Source: Firmicutes bacterium UBA5499
GTDB taxonomy: Bacteria > Bacillota > DTU084
Length of the DNA stretch: 13,870 bases
Direction of reading: 5' to 3'
NCBI GenBank assembly: GCA_002426275.1
Contig: DIPB01000100.1
Location: 28,478 to 42,347, forward strand
The notes beneath the pieces are model-generated. The model made no database searches and was not told where the DNA came from. It saw nothing but the letters and a program-made list of their open reading frames with translations. This document shows positions 1 to 6,388 of the stretch, in pieces (position 1 is the first letter of the stretch; every line of letters starts with the position of its first letter). Made by a program: the position numbers and the translations under genes.

Positions 1-942
1 ACGCCAAAGTCTTTCGTTGAGGAGTATACCGCGCGAATCCGGCGGCAGGTTGGGGACAGGCAAGTGATCTGCGCTCTCTCCGGCGGCGTTGATTCGGCGG
101 TGGCGGCCACGCTGGTCCATAAGGCGATCGGCCAACAGCTAACCTGTATCTTTGTCGATCACGGGCTGTTGCGGAAACACGAAGCTGAGGAAGTGAGCGA
201 GACTTTCCGGAAGCGAGGCATCAAGCTGCTGACCATCGACGCCTCCGAACGTTTCCTGGCCAAATTAGCGGACGTTTCGGATCCGGAACAAAAACGAAAG
301 ATCATCGGCGGAGAGTTCATCCGCATCTTTGAGGAAGAAGCTCGAAAAATAGGTGACATTCAGTTTTTAGTTCAGGGAACGTTATATCCCGATGTGATCG
401 AGAGCGGCAACGGCAATGCGGCCACCATCAAATCTCATCATAACGTGGGCGGACTGCCGCCGGATATGAAATTAAAACTCTTAGAGCCGCTGCGGGAGCT
501 ATTTAAAGATGAGGTGCGCAAGGTGGGCCTGGAGCTTGGTCTGCCGCCGCAGCTTGTTTACAGGCAGCCTTTCCCCGGTCCTGGACTGGCGGTGAGGATT
601 GTTGGCTCCATTACCAGAGAAAAGCTCGCCATCGTGCGGGAAGCCGACGCTATCGTCCGGGAAGAGCTTGCCAAAAGCGACCCTGAGGGACAGATCTGGC
701 AGTGTTTCGCGGTGCTCACAAATACCAGGGCGGTAGGAGTGCGCGGCGATGCCAGGACTTATGATTACGTGGTTGCCGTGCGGGCCGTGAGCAGCAGCGA
801 CGGCATGACTGCAGATTGGGTGCAGGTTCCATATGAAACCTTGGCCACCATCTCCAATCGGCTGATGAACGAGGTTGAGCATGTGGGCAGAGTGGTCTAC
901 GACATCAGCTCTAAACCTCCAGGTACAATTGAGTGGGAGTAA
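1..942 (+). CDS. guaA: GMP synthase (glutamine-hydrolysing), C-terminal part; 5' end outside window
   Basis: This is the last 313 codons of GMP synthase, which aminates XMP to GMP with ATP and glutamine-derived ammonia, the final step of de novo guanine nucleotide synthesis in the cytoplasm. The frame is open from base 1, so the gene starts upstream and the GTG at 64 is internal. The ATP-pyrophosphatase P-loop SGGVDS lies at visible residues 27-32. The conserved HHNVGGLP and [13 protein letters not shown] segments follow, and the protein ends in the family's typical KPPGTIEWE. GuaA is normally about 510 residues, so the missing part is the glutamine amidotransferase domain and the start of the synthetase domain. 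The gene is followed by a clear terminator and converges with the minus-strand island beyond. The 3' end of guaA is a known integration site for genomic islands, which fits the prophage debris downstream. Confidence 0.97.
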   Translation, partial: TPKSFVEEYTARIRRQVGDRQVICALSGGVDSAVAATLVHKAIGQQLTCIFVDHGLLRKHEAEEVSETFRKRGIKLLTIDASERFLAKLADVSDPEQKRKIIGGEFIRIFEEEARKIGDIQFLVQGTLYPDVIESGNGNAATIKSHHNVGGLPPDMKLKLLEPLRELFKDEVRKVGLELGLPPQLVYRQPFPGPGLAVRIVGSITREKLAIVREADAIVREELAKSDPEGQIWQCFAVLTNTRAVGVRGDARTYDYVVAVRAVSSSDGMTADWVQVPYETLATISNRLMNEVEHVGRVVYDISSKPPGTIEWE

Positions 943-950
943 GTAACGAA

Positions 951-993
951 GCCCCAAAAGCCTTGAAATCTCAGGACTTTTGGGGCATTTTTT
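951..993 (+). terminator. Rho-independent terminator of guaA
   Basis: A perfect 10-bp stem (951-960 with 977-986, GCCCCAAAAG and its complement) is extended by a partial inner stem (CCTTGA/TCAGG). It is followed by a T-rich run at 988-993, eight bases after the guaA stop codon. Confidence 0.9.
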
Positions 994-1000
994 CGCCATT

Positions 1001-1061
1001 TGATAGCAGATTGATAGCAGAAGCCATTTTCCGATTTACTCTATTTACTGCCGCATAGCAG
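1001..1061. repeat. Short direct repeats just downstream of guaA
   Basis: TGATAGCAGA at 1001-1010 is followed by TTGATAGCAG at 1011-1020, so TGATAGCAG occurs twice, 11 bases apart. A third ATAGCAG core lies at 1055-1061. They lie between the guaA terminator and the prophage remnant. They could be integrase binding sites or part of an attachment-site boundary. No integrase gene and no second copy of the guaA end were seen in the window, so this role is inference. Confidence 0.35.
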
Positions 1062-1091
1062 GTGGTTTGCAGGTAATCGGCCTTATCCCAT

Positions 1092-1137
1092 AAAACGGCC
1101 TTGCTGACTTTTGAAAGTCGGCAAGGCCGTTTTTGCT
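1092..1137 (-). terminator. Long hairpin, probable (bidirectional) terminator at end of prophage remnant
   Basis: A 19-bp stem pairs 1092-1110 with 1115-1133 with only one G-T pair, leaving a 4-base loop. A-rich sequence lies on the left and T-rich on the right, so it could stop transcription from either side. It lies about 20 bases beyond the stop codon of the minus-strand fragment ending at 1154, the natural position for that gene's terminator. Confidence 0.75.
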
Positions 1138-1153
1138 GTATGGAAAAAGGTGC

Positions 1154-1245
1154 TTATTTCTTATCTTTTAGGGCTTCTACGAGGGAATCGCTAAGCTTTT
1201 GGGACGGAACCTTAGCCCATGTCTGCGAGGTGTCAAATTTGGGGC
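1154..1245 (-). pseudogene. C-terminal tail of an unidentified, probably phage, gene
   Basis: In the frame ending with TAA at 1154-1156 the last ~29 codons read PKFDTSQTWAKVPSQKL and on to the end LVEALKDKK. They have no start of their own. They join the portal N-terminus out of frame at about base 1243. The reading is natural and runs straight into a strong terminator, so it is best explained as the end of a downstream phage gene brought next to the portal by a deletion. I do not recognise the parent protein. Confidence 0.45.
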
Positions 1246-1584
1246 GTTCCCCGTTAGCAGCAGGTGATTCATCGTGGCTTCCCGGAACACAAAGCTCGTC
1301 ATTTCGGAATTCGGCTCGTAGTGCAGGACCCGCCACAACGGGTGGTCGAGATATTTCTCCTTGCTGCCGTCGCCGCCATAAACGAACAGCGGAAGCCCCG
1401 CGATTGCTTCCGAGAGGATACGGACGCAGGAGTAAACCCCTGTCATCTGCATGGCGGTTCTTTCATTGACAACCTTTCCCGACGTAGTGCTGTCCCACAA
1501 GAAGCTGCTGCCGCCAAGATTTTTTGCAGAAGGTCTCTGCGTTGGCTTATCACGGGGCTTGAAAATGCTTTGTAGTATGCCCAT
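1177..1584 (-). pseudogene. Phage portal protein (HK97-like), N-terminal fragment
   Basis: This fragment begins MGILQSIFKPRDKP and carries the signature of HK97-type portal proteins: AMQMTGVYSCVRILSEAIAG at about residues 44-63, then HPLWRVLHYEPN and FREATMNHLLLTGNA up to residue 114. Portal proteins form the dodecameric DNA channel at the capsid vertex and are usually about 400 residues long, so only the first quarter remains. After base 1243 the family similarity stops, the frame runs through 21 unrelated residues and ends in TAG. The start is well supported by AGGAGG ten bases upstream (1595-1600). The original phage gene was lost by a deletion that fused it to the tail of another gene. 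Family assignment is by recognised motifs; no function is expected from the fragment. Confidence 0.8.
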
Positions 1585-1616
1585 AGGCTGTTTGCCTCCT
1601 CAAAAATTGGTATCAG

Positions 1617-1643
1617 AAAAGCGTCTGCCCTTCGACAGACGCT
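1617..1643 (-). terminator. Terminator after the Fic gene
   Basis: An 8-bp perfect stem (AGCGTCTG at 1620-1627 with 1636-1643) has an 8-base loop. On the minus strand a run of four to five T follows (1617-1620). It lies just after the Fic stop codon at 1664 and before the portal start, so it would end the Fic transcript. Confidence 0.65.
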
Positions 1644-1663
1644 CTCGCGTGTGAATGCCTATG

Positions 1664-2710
1664 CTATTTTCGGATATACCGCGAAGCTCTCGCTTCACCG
1701 ATACGCTCAATACGACCGTCTTTTACCATGACGCCAAGGACAGCCTCGACAGTCGAGGGACTGACATCAGGCAAGATGTGGCATATTTCCGCCTTTGAAA
1801 TCGGGGTTAGACTGTTCAGTACAGTTGCTTCAATGCGAGCTTTTTTGGTGATTTTCCTGCCGTTCAATACCACAAAGCGTTTGTCCAATTCCTTGTAGCA
1901 CATATAAAGCGTTGACAGAAAATTTTCGATGAAGGGGAAATACTCGTTTTCGTTTGTATCCCATCCGGCCGAGGACTGACGCAGTGCCTCATAATAATAT
2001 GCCTTATAGTTATTAATCTGCTCCTCAAAGGAGATATACTTTCCGGCGTCAAAGCCGTTTTTGTACAAAAGGAGCAGCGATAAAAGCCTTGACATTCTGC
2101 CGTTGCCATCGCGGAACGGATGGATACACAGAAAGTCGAGTATCACGCAGGGTATCAGTAAAAGCTGATTGATGTTGGAGTCGCTCCGCGCATCCATATA
2201 GGCAAGCTCCAGCTGTTCCATTGCCTGCGGCGTTTCCTCTGCCGGTGTCGGGCGAAAGCGCACCTTGCGGTTTCCGTCCGCATCAATTTCCATAATGACG
2301 TTGTCGTCGGTCTTATAGCTACCGCCGAACTCATAGCCTGTTAAGGACATCATGGTTTCGTGTAAGCGAAGGATGTCGGCATTACGAAAATCGATGTATT
2401 CATAACCGGTATGAACCGCGTTAAGCGCGTCTCTATAACCGGCAATTTCCGCTTCATTGTGGTTAAGCGGCGCGCTGCTCTGATTGACGATAGCAGCTAT
2501 ACGGTCGTCGCTTGTTACGATGCCTTCGATGGCGTTGGAGCTCTTGACAGACTGTACCTTAGCGACAGCTTCCAGCTCGGTAAACACTTTCGCGTATTCC
2601 GCTTTTCGCATACCAGCCATTGTCCGCAACGAATAAATGTTAGAGGTCAGGTTCAGAAGCTTTGCCGGAAGTAAACCGTTATTCAAAAATGAGTAATCAA
2701 ATTTTCTCAT
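1664..2710 (-). CDS. Fic-family protein (class II, AMPylator type) with C-terminal winged helix
   Basis: This intact 348-residue cytoplasmic protein carries the full Fic motif HPFRDGNGR at residues 197-205, with catalytic His197 and the anion-binding GNGR loop. Fic enzymes of this type usually transfer AMP from ATP to a hydroxyl on a target protein. An N-terminal inhibitory motif S58-N-A-I-E62-G63 marks class II, where the helix glutamate blocks productive ATP binding. Residues from about 288 to the end look like a winged-helix DNA-binding domain (KKARIEATVLNSL, then KAEICHILPDVS, ending RASRYIRK). The start at 2710 is chosen because GGAGGG lies five bases upstream (2716-2721) and the predicted transcription start (~2727) lies inside the earlier in-frame ATG at 2731. 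It has its own promoter and terminator and lies between terminase and portal remnants. The target is unknown; toxin, defence or self-regulatory roles are all possible. Confidence 0.93.
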   Translation of the reverse strand: MRKFDYSFLNNGLLPAKLLNLTSNIYSLRTMAGMRKAEYAKVFTELEAVAKVQSVKSSNAIEGIVTSDDRIAAIVNQSSAPLNHNEAEIAGYRDALNAVHTGYEYIDFRNADILRLHETMMSLTGYEFGGSYKTDDNVIMEIDADGNRKVRFRPTPAEETPQAMEQLELAYMDARSDSNINQLLLIPCVILDFLCIHPFRDGNGRMSRLLSLLLLYKNGFDAGKYISFEEQINNYKAYYYEALRQSSAGWDTNENEYFPFIENFLSTLYMCYKELDKRFVVLNGRKITKKARIEATVLNSLTPISKAEICHILPDVSPSTVEAVLGVMVKDGRIERIGEARASRYIRK

Positions 2711-2723
2711 TATATCCCTCCAT

Positions 2724-2811
2724 ATCTGCATATATTATAGCATTTTATATGCAGATAGCCAAGGGCGTTAGGCAAATTATCTGCATATATTTTTGAGTAT
2801 TATGTGCATAT
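2724..2811 (-). promoter_or_regulatory. Four operator-like 10-bp sites around the Fic promoter
   Basis: ATCTGCATAT or its complement ATATGCAGAT occurs at 2724-2733, 2747-2756 and 2779-2788. A one-mismatch copy (ATGTGCATAT) lies at 2802-2811. Centres are 23, 32 and 23 bases apart. The first copy overlaps the transcription start, the second lies in the -10/-35 spacer, and the other two are upstream of -35. This is the layout expected of repressor operators. The Fic protein's own winged helix is the obvious candidate binder, but this is inference. Confidence 0.6.
2734..2762 (-). promoter_or_regulatory. Sigma-A promoter of the Fic gene
   Basis: On the minus strand, TTGGCT (-35, 2757-2762) is separated by exactly 17 bases from TATAAT (-10, 2734-2739), which is preceded by TGC and so is also an extended -10. 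The predicted start of transcription is near 2727, giving a leader of about 16 bases to the ATG at 2710. Confidence 0.8.
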
Positions 2812-2836
2812 ACTTTTGAATTATGCGGAATAGACA

Positions 2837-3183
2837 TCAAAGAATGAGCAAACCGCGCTTGTCATAAACGCTCTCGCCTGTATCGTTGCCGCAGCGGATA
2901 GCCCGGTCCAGCGCCATAATCGTAGCGACCGCGCCGTCGATTTTCTTGGTGGATTTTCCTTCTCCCAGCAGATGCTGTTCTGATTATCTCCGGCGGTAGT
3001 GATTAAAAAATACAGCGGCTGCATTCTGGCGTCGCCGCTGCCCTTGGTCATGACATCGTAGAGCTTTCTGTTCGGCTGGGTGTGCAGCTCGTCGAACACC
3101 ACGCCGTGGGTGTTAAACCCGTGTTTGTTGCCGACGTCGGCGGACAGCACCTGATAGATGCTGCCGGTCGCAGGCGGCTCTGT
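2837..3183 (-). pseudogene. Phage terminase large subunit, doubly truncated remnant
   Basis: The first part reads TGSIYQVLSADVGNKHGFNT, then VVFDELHTQPNRKLYDVM and FLITTAGDNQNSICWE. This is the Walker B/ATPase core of HK97-type terminase large subunits, which drive DNA packaging into the capsid. The match breaks at about 2975. After a frame change the sequence resumes at about 2965 as KKIDGAVATIMALDRAI and ends YDKRGLLIL at TGA 2837-2839, which is the usual C-terminus of the same protein. The large subunit normally exceeds 500 residues, so most of the nuclease domain and the N-terminal ATPase part are gone. An in-frame TGA at 3184-3186 closes the frame upstream. The remnant is upstream of the portal fragment on the same strand, as in intact HK97-like phages. 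Confidence 0.8.
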
Positions 3184-3218
3184 TCATCGCATTCGACAGC
3201 CTTCGCTTTTCTTGCCAT
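3184..3218 (-). pseudogene. Start of an unidentified gene (MARKAKAVECDEQ) fused to terminase remnant
   Basis: ATG at 3216-3218 is preceded by GAGGGTGAT, a reasonable ribosome binding site. The frame reads MARKAKAVECDEQ and then runs out of phase into terminase sequence at about 3180. It looks like the first dozen codons of a packaging-region gene cut by a deletion. The parent gene is not recognisable from so few residues. Confidence 0.35.
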
Positions 3219-3240
3219 ACAATCACCCTCATCTCTCCTG

Positions 3241-3278
3241 TTTGAGAGCATTGTATCATTTTCCCTCAAAGCCTTCGA
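3241..3278 (-). promoter_or_regulatory. Possible promoter with flanking inverted repeat upstream of the prophage remnant
   Basis: On the minus strand TGATACAAT forms an extended -10 (TACAAT at 3250-3255), with only a weak -35 (TCGAAG, 3273-3278) at 17 bases. An inverted repeat TTTGAG/CTCAAA (3241-3246 and 3265-3270) brackets the -10 and could be an operator. It lies about 30 bases upstream of the ATG at 3218. Support is moderate only. Confidence 0.35.
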
Positions 3279-3554
3279 TAATTATTTACATTTATGCGGT
3301 TAAGCACTAGCGTATGTGCCTCGGATCTGTCGCCCGCCAAGGCCGAGCTCTCGTCGACGGCCGCCTTCTAAAGATCGAGATTGTCATCACGGCACCTTCA
3401 GGTATAGGAATCTCCCTTAAGACGCTGTCAAGTCATATTCCCTTATTTTTATTTAAATCAGACGAGTTCAGCCTAACTATCGCCAAGGCTAACCCCAATC
3501 GGCTAAATCAAAGATAGAATTCAGCCAAACCAACTCTACCTCCAATGGGCCATA
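3279..3554. other. Intergenic stretch between prophage and ATPase remnants, no gene called
   Basis: The only open frame of any size is 67 codons on the plus strand (3314-3517, ending near NPNRLNQR). I found no convincing ribosome binding site and no family resemblance, so it is not called. The stretch carries no clear terminator, tRNA or repeat array. It probably holds scar sequence from the rearrangements that degraded both neighbours. Confidence 0.4.
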
Positions 3555-4981
3555 TTACGCGTCCAATAAAAAGTCCATAAGCTTTACGATTTTTATGCCT
3601 TCCTGCATCTGCACAAAATCACAATTCAAAGCGATAACGGCTTTCTCGTAATTGTCCCGGATTTTCCTCAAGGGAGTCAATTCGCGCTCCCTGACTTCCG
3701 GCGCCAGCATGGATTCCGTCACCTGGAGATATTTCTTTTCGTCCGGCTTTGTGGCGATAAAGTCCACCTCTTTTTGATCCACCTTGCCGACGGCTACGTC
3801 ATAGCCGCGCCGCAGCAGTTCAAAGTAGACGATATTCTCTATAATATGGCTGGTGTCGCCCTCACGGAAGCCCAGCAGATAATTCCGCAGACCGATATCC
3901 ACGATATAGTACTTTCCCAGGGTGCGCAGATAGCCCTTTTCTTTAATGTCGAAACGCTTGATTTCATAGAAAATATACGCTTCGACCAAAGCCGCAATAT
4001 AGGCTTGCAAGGTATGGGTGGCAGGTTTTGTCTTCCGGGGACCTTCGTCCAAAAGCCCCTCGCCGATCAGAATATTTCCGATGGACGAAACAGAAGTGTT
4101 ATTGCCGATGTTGTCCGCCAGAAACATGACGATCTTTCGCAGCAAAAACGGGTCGGTGATAGCCCGTTGCCCTTTTCTGCGCGCACGCTCCAAAATATCG
4201 CGCACAACAACAGCGGAATATACGCCATCCAGTCGCGCTTCTTTAGTTTTGACTGCTGAAAAACCATATGATTCACCTCTTGACTCCAGGACAACACAAT
4301 CCAATAAACAAAGCAAAGTTTATTACATTGATGGAACAAAAAAATAAAAAAATAGAAGTTTATAACATCATTCATGACGATCACTTTATCCTGTTCCAGC
4401 CCTATATCAGCAAGCGCCGGCATCCCTCCATATTTCAGATAGGCGCCGAAAAGGTCTCTCGGTTCATAGCTATCGCCCTCCTCATTAAAGACACGCTTAC
4501 GCATACTGCCGTCAGGAGCTTTCATCGTGCCCAGAGTATAGCCATGAAAATCAATAAACTCTCTGAAAGAAAGCGGATACATCTTGATTTCCACATACCG
4601 CCCCGAAAGATAAGTGGACAGCTCGGATGAAAGCAGAAAGGCATTGGAGCCGGTGATATAAATATCACAAGGAAAGTCTACCATGAAGGAATTTACCGCC
4701 GCCTGCCAATCATCGATGCGCTGAACCTCGTCCAAGAACAGGTACATCGTCTTATCTGCTATAACCCTATCTTTCACATACTGGTAGAACTGCCTATTGC
4801 TCATGACGGAAAGCGCCATGGATTCAAAGTTCAGTTCTATGACCTGTTCGGGAGCTACGCCTGATTCCCGTAGGTGCTGCGCCATGAGCCGCAACAGACT
4901 TGACTTGCCGCAGCGCCGGATTCCTGTAATTACCTTCACAACATCAGTATCCTGAAAAGCGATTAAACGGTTCAGATACAG
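3555..4981 (-). pseudogene. AAA-type ATPase with DUF4143 (COG1373 family), disrupted
   Basis: The N-terminal half runs from LYLNRLIAFQDTDVVKV (from 4981) through P-loop GIRRCGKSS, Walker B MYLFLDEVQRIDDWQ and ITGSNAFLLSSEL to KYGGMPALADIGLEQDK, ending at about 4385. The C-terminal half resumes in another frame at about 4232 with LDGVYSAVVVRDILER and runs to TTA/TAA at 3555. It contains the DUF4143 region, including VDFIATKPDEKKYLQV, which resembles a PD-(D/E)XK nuclease core. These proteins are common, poorly understood ATPases of Bacteroidota and Bacillota. The usual Met-start segment is missing: the frame runs back to a TAG near 5020 without a good start codon. An AT-rich insertion of about 140 bases separates the halves and breaks the frame. 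The gene is therefore almost certainly inactive, although the C-terminal half could start at ATG 4316 or an internal site. Confidence 0.8.
4240..4384. other. AT-rich insertion splitting the ATPase gene
   Basis: Family similarity stops at about 4385 and resumes at about 4232; homologues, as I know them, need only a few residues there. The extra ~140 bases are much more AT-rich than the flanks. They contain two similar motifs (AGTTTATTACAT near 4317 and AGTTTATAACAT near 4357). On the minus strand they also hold AGAGGTGA followed by ATG near 4270, like a gene leader. No transposase or clear terminal inverted repeats were seen. The exact ends are uncertain by about 10 bases. Confidence 0.45.
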
Positions 4982-5437
4982 AGTCTTATATTGAAACGCA
5001 AGAGCACTGCAGCTATCGCACTATCGCTTCTTCAATAAACGGAATATCCGGCAAAAGACGATTAAGAGCTGACATTTTTCAGCCCAACTCCCAAAGCCGA
5101 CGCCCACGCCGCCGCGTATGCGTTTCAATGGTTTTTAGGCGTTGCTTTCTGAACAATCAGCCTGCCATGTCTGTGTGTTTCCCATAAAAAAATATCTCCG
5201 ATCGTATTTTACCGTGTTTCGCTAACAGCTAAAATATGGCGATTAACTTTTTCCCATAAGATCACAAAGGGAAAAAAGCAGAGGGATTATTACAATCGGT
5301 CCCGCCAATATTCCAAGGCGATATTTCATTAATCATTTTAAAAAATCTCCCCTGTCGCCTAAACACCGGACAAAATTATCCCCGTATTTCCAAGCTTAGG
5401 CGGGATTTGGCGCCGCCTCTGGAACCTTAGCCGGGTA
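4982..5437. other. Intergenic stretch between ATPase remnant and rsmE, no gene called
   Basis: No credible gene is seen. A 20-codon minus-strand frame (ATG at 5077, stop at 5015, beginning MSALNRLLPDIPF) lacks a well-placed ribosome binding site. Inverted repeats are present: ATTGAAACGCA at 4990-5000 with its complement at 5119-5129; TTTTTCCC at 5248-5255 with GGGAAAAA at 5269-5276; and CGCCTAA at 5356-5362 with its complement at 5396-5402. The last is followed on the minus strand, about ten bases on, by six T. It could be a weak terminator for rsmE, but the loop is over 30 bases. Confidence 0.35.
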
Positions 5438-6181
5438 TCAATTCAAATCCCCTGCCTGGTAGAGGACCAGCGCGGGCGCCACAATTGCAGCCGTCTCAGT
5501 GCGCAGGATCCTGGGGCCAAGGGTCACGGGAAGCCCGCCGAATTTTTTCGCCGTCTCCACCTCCGAGCTTGTTAAGCCTCCTTCGGGGCCGATGAGAATG
5601 CAGACCTGTCTTGCCTGATGGTGTTCCCTGAGGGCCTCTCTGATCCCGGGTTGCTGCGCGTTTTCCCAAGGCACAAGAAAAAGAGCGTCGGCGGCCATTT
5701 CCCCCTTTTCCAGCCACAGGGGGAGCTTATAGATTCCCTCCACCGGCGGCACGACGCTGCGTCCGCACTGCTTAGCCGCTTCAGTGGCGATTCGTCTCCA
5801 GCGCTTTAATCTTTGCTCAGCCTTGACGGGATCTAATTTCACAACCGAACGTTCAGTCTCCAGCAGTACGATCCTGGAAACTCCCACCTCCACTGCCTTT
5901 TGAATCACCAGCTCCAGCTTTTCTCCTTTGGGCATTCCCTGCAGTAAAGTAACCTCCACCGGCGGTTCTCCCCGGCCAGGGTAGGTCTCGTGCAGATGGC
6001 AGAAGACGTGGTCCTCCGCGAAATCCTTGATTTCAGCCAGGTACTCTCGTCCTTCCGCAACTAGGATGATTTTCTCTCCGCGCTCCAGCCGCAGCACGTG
6101 CCGCAGGTGATGAGCGTCCGTGCCGCTGATGCGAGCTCCCTCTTGCGTAATTGCATCCTTGGCAATGAAGAATCGTCTCAC
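5438..6181 (-). CDS. rsmE: 16S rRNA (uracil-1498-N3)-methyltransferase RsmE
   Basis: RsmE is a SAM-dependent SPOUT methyltransferase that makes m3U1498 in the decoding region of 16S rRNA. Residues 1 to about 70 form the PUA-like RNA-binding domain (starting MRRFFI, with HHLRHVLRLERGEKI). The rest is the trefoil-knot catalytic domain, with LLQGMPKGEKLELVIQKAVE, the SAM-binding IGPEGGLTSSEVE and the closing LGPRILRTETAAIVA. With the GTG start at 6181 the protein is 247 residues, the family's normal length, and begins with the usual RRFF. An ATG at 6205 in the same frame would add eight residues. Neither start has a strong ribosome binding site, so the choice rests on family length. It stands alone between the island and the terminator of the operon upstream, and in many Bacillota it follows prmA and dnaJ, which is not the case here. 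Confidence 0.95.
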   Translation of the reverse strand: MRRFFIAKDAITQEGARISGTDAHHLRHVLRLERGEKIILVAEGREYLAEIKDFAEDHVFCHLHETYPGRGEPPVEVTLLQGMPKGEKLELVIQKAVEVGVSRIVLLETERSVVKLDPVKAEQRLKRWRRIATEAAKQCGRSVVPPVEGIYKLPLWLEKGEMAADALFLVPWENAQQPGIREALREHHQARQVCILIGPEGGLTSSEVETAKKFGGLPVTLGPRILRTETAAIVAPALVLYQAGDLN

Positions 6182-6323
6182 TTTCCCAATCTCTCGCTTT
6201 CTCATAGGATAGCCGGGCGCATTATTCTTGCCTCAAACCAAAATTGGCTAAGCAATTCTCACAGTTTATATTCTGCCAAGTCCCGCTCGTTTCCTTCATT
6301 TAAGGCTCCTCAATCCTTTTCAG

Positions 6324-6370
6324 AAAAAAAAAGACGCCTCCGCGTGCCTTGGCAGCACGGAAGGCGTCTT
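6324..6370 (-). terminator. Strong terminator of the GH2-oxidoreductase operon
   Basis: A long imperfect stem pairs AAGACGCC at 6331-6338 with 6363-6370 and continues inward with the GGCAGCACGG/CCGCGTGCC segments around a short loop near 6349. On the minus strand it is followed by nine T (6324-6332). It lies just after the oxidoreductase stop codon at 6389. Confidence 0.92.
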
Positions 6371-6388
6371 GCCTGATTGAATGCTGGT

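Noticed and set aside
499..999. 166-codon minus-strand frame antisense to guaA
   Set aside because: Shadow of the conserved guaA coding frame; it would also run through the guaA terminator.
3314..3517. 67-codon plus-strand reading frame
   Set aside because: No ribosome binding site, no recognised family and an improbable context between remnants of opposite strand; treated as chance.
5015..5077. 20-codon minus-strand frame beginning MSALNRLLPDIPF
   Set aside because: Too short, no well-placed ribosome binding site and no recognised family; mentioned only in the intergenic note.
4990..5129. ATTGAAACGCA and its complement, resembling the ATTGAAAC end of some CRISPR repeats
   Set aside because: Only one inverted pair about 120 bases apart; no regularly spaced direct repeats and no cas genes, so not a CRISPR array.
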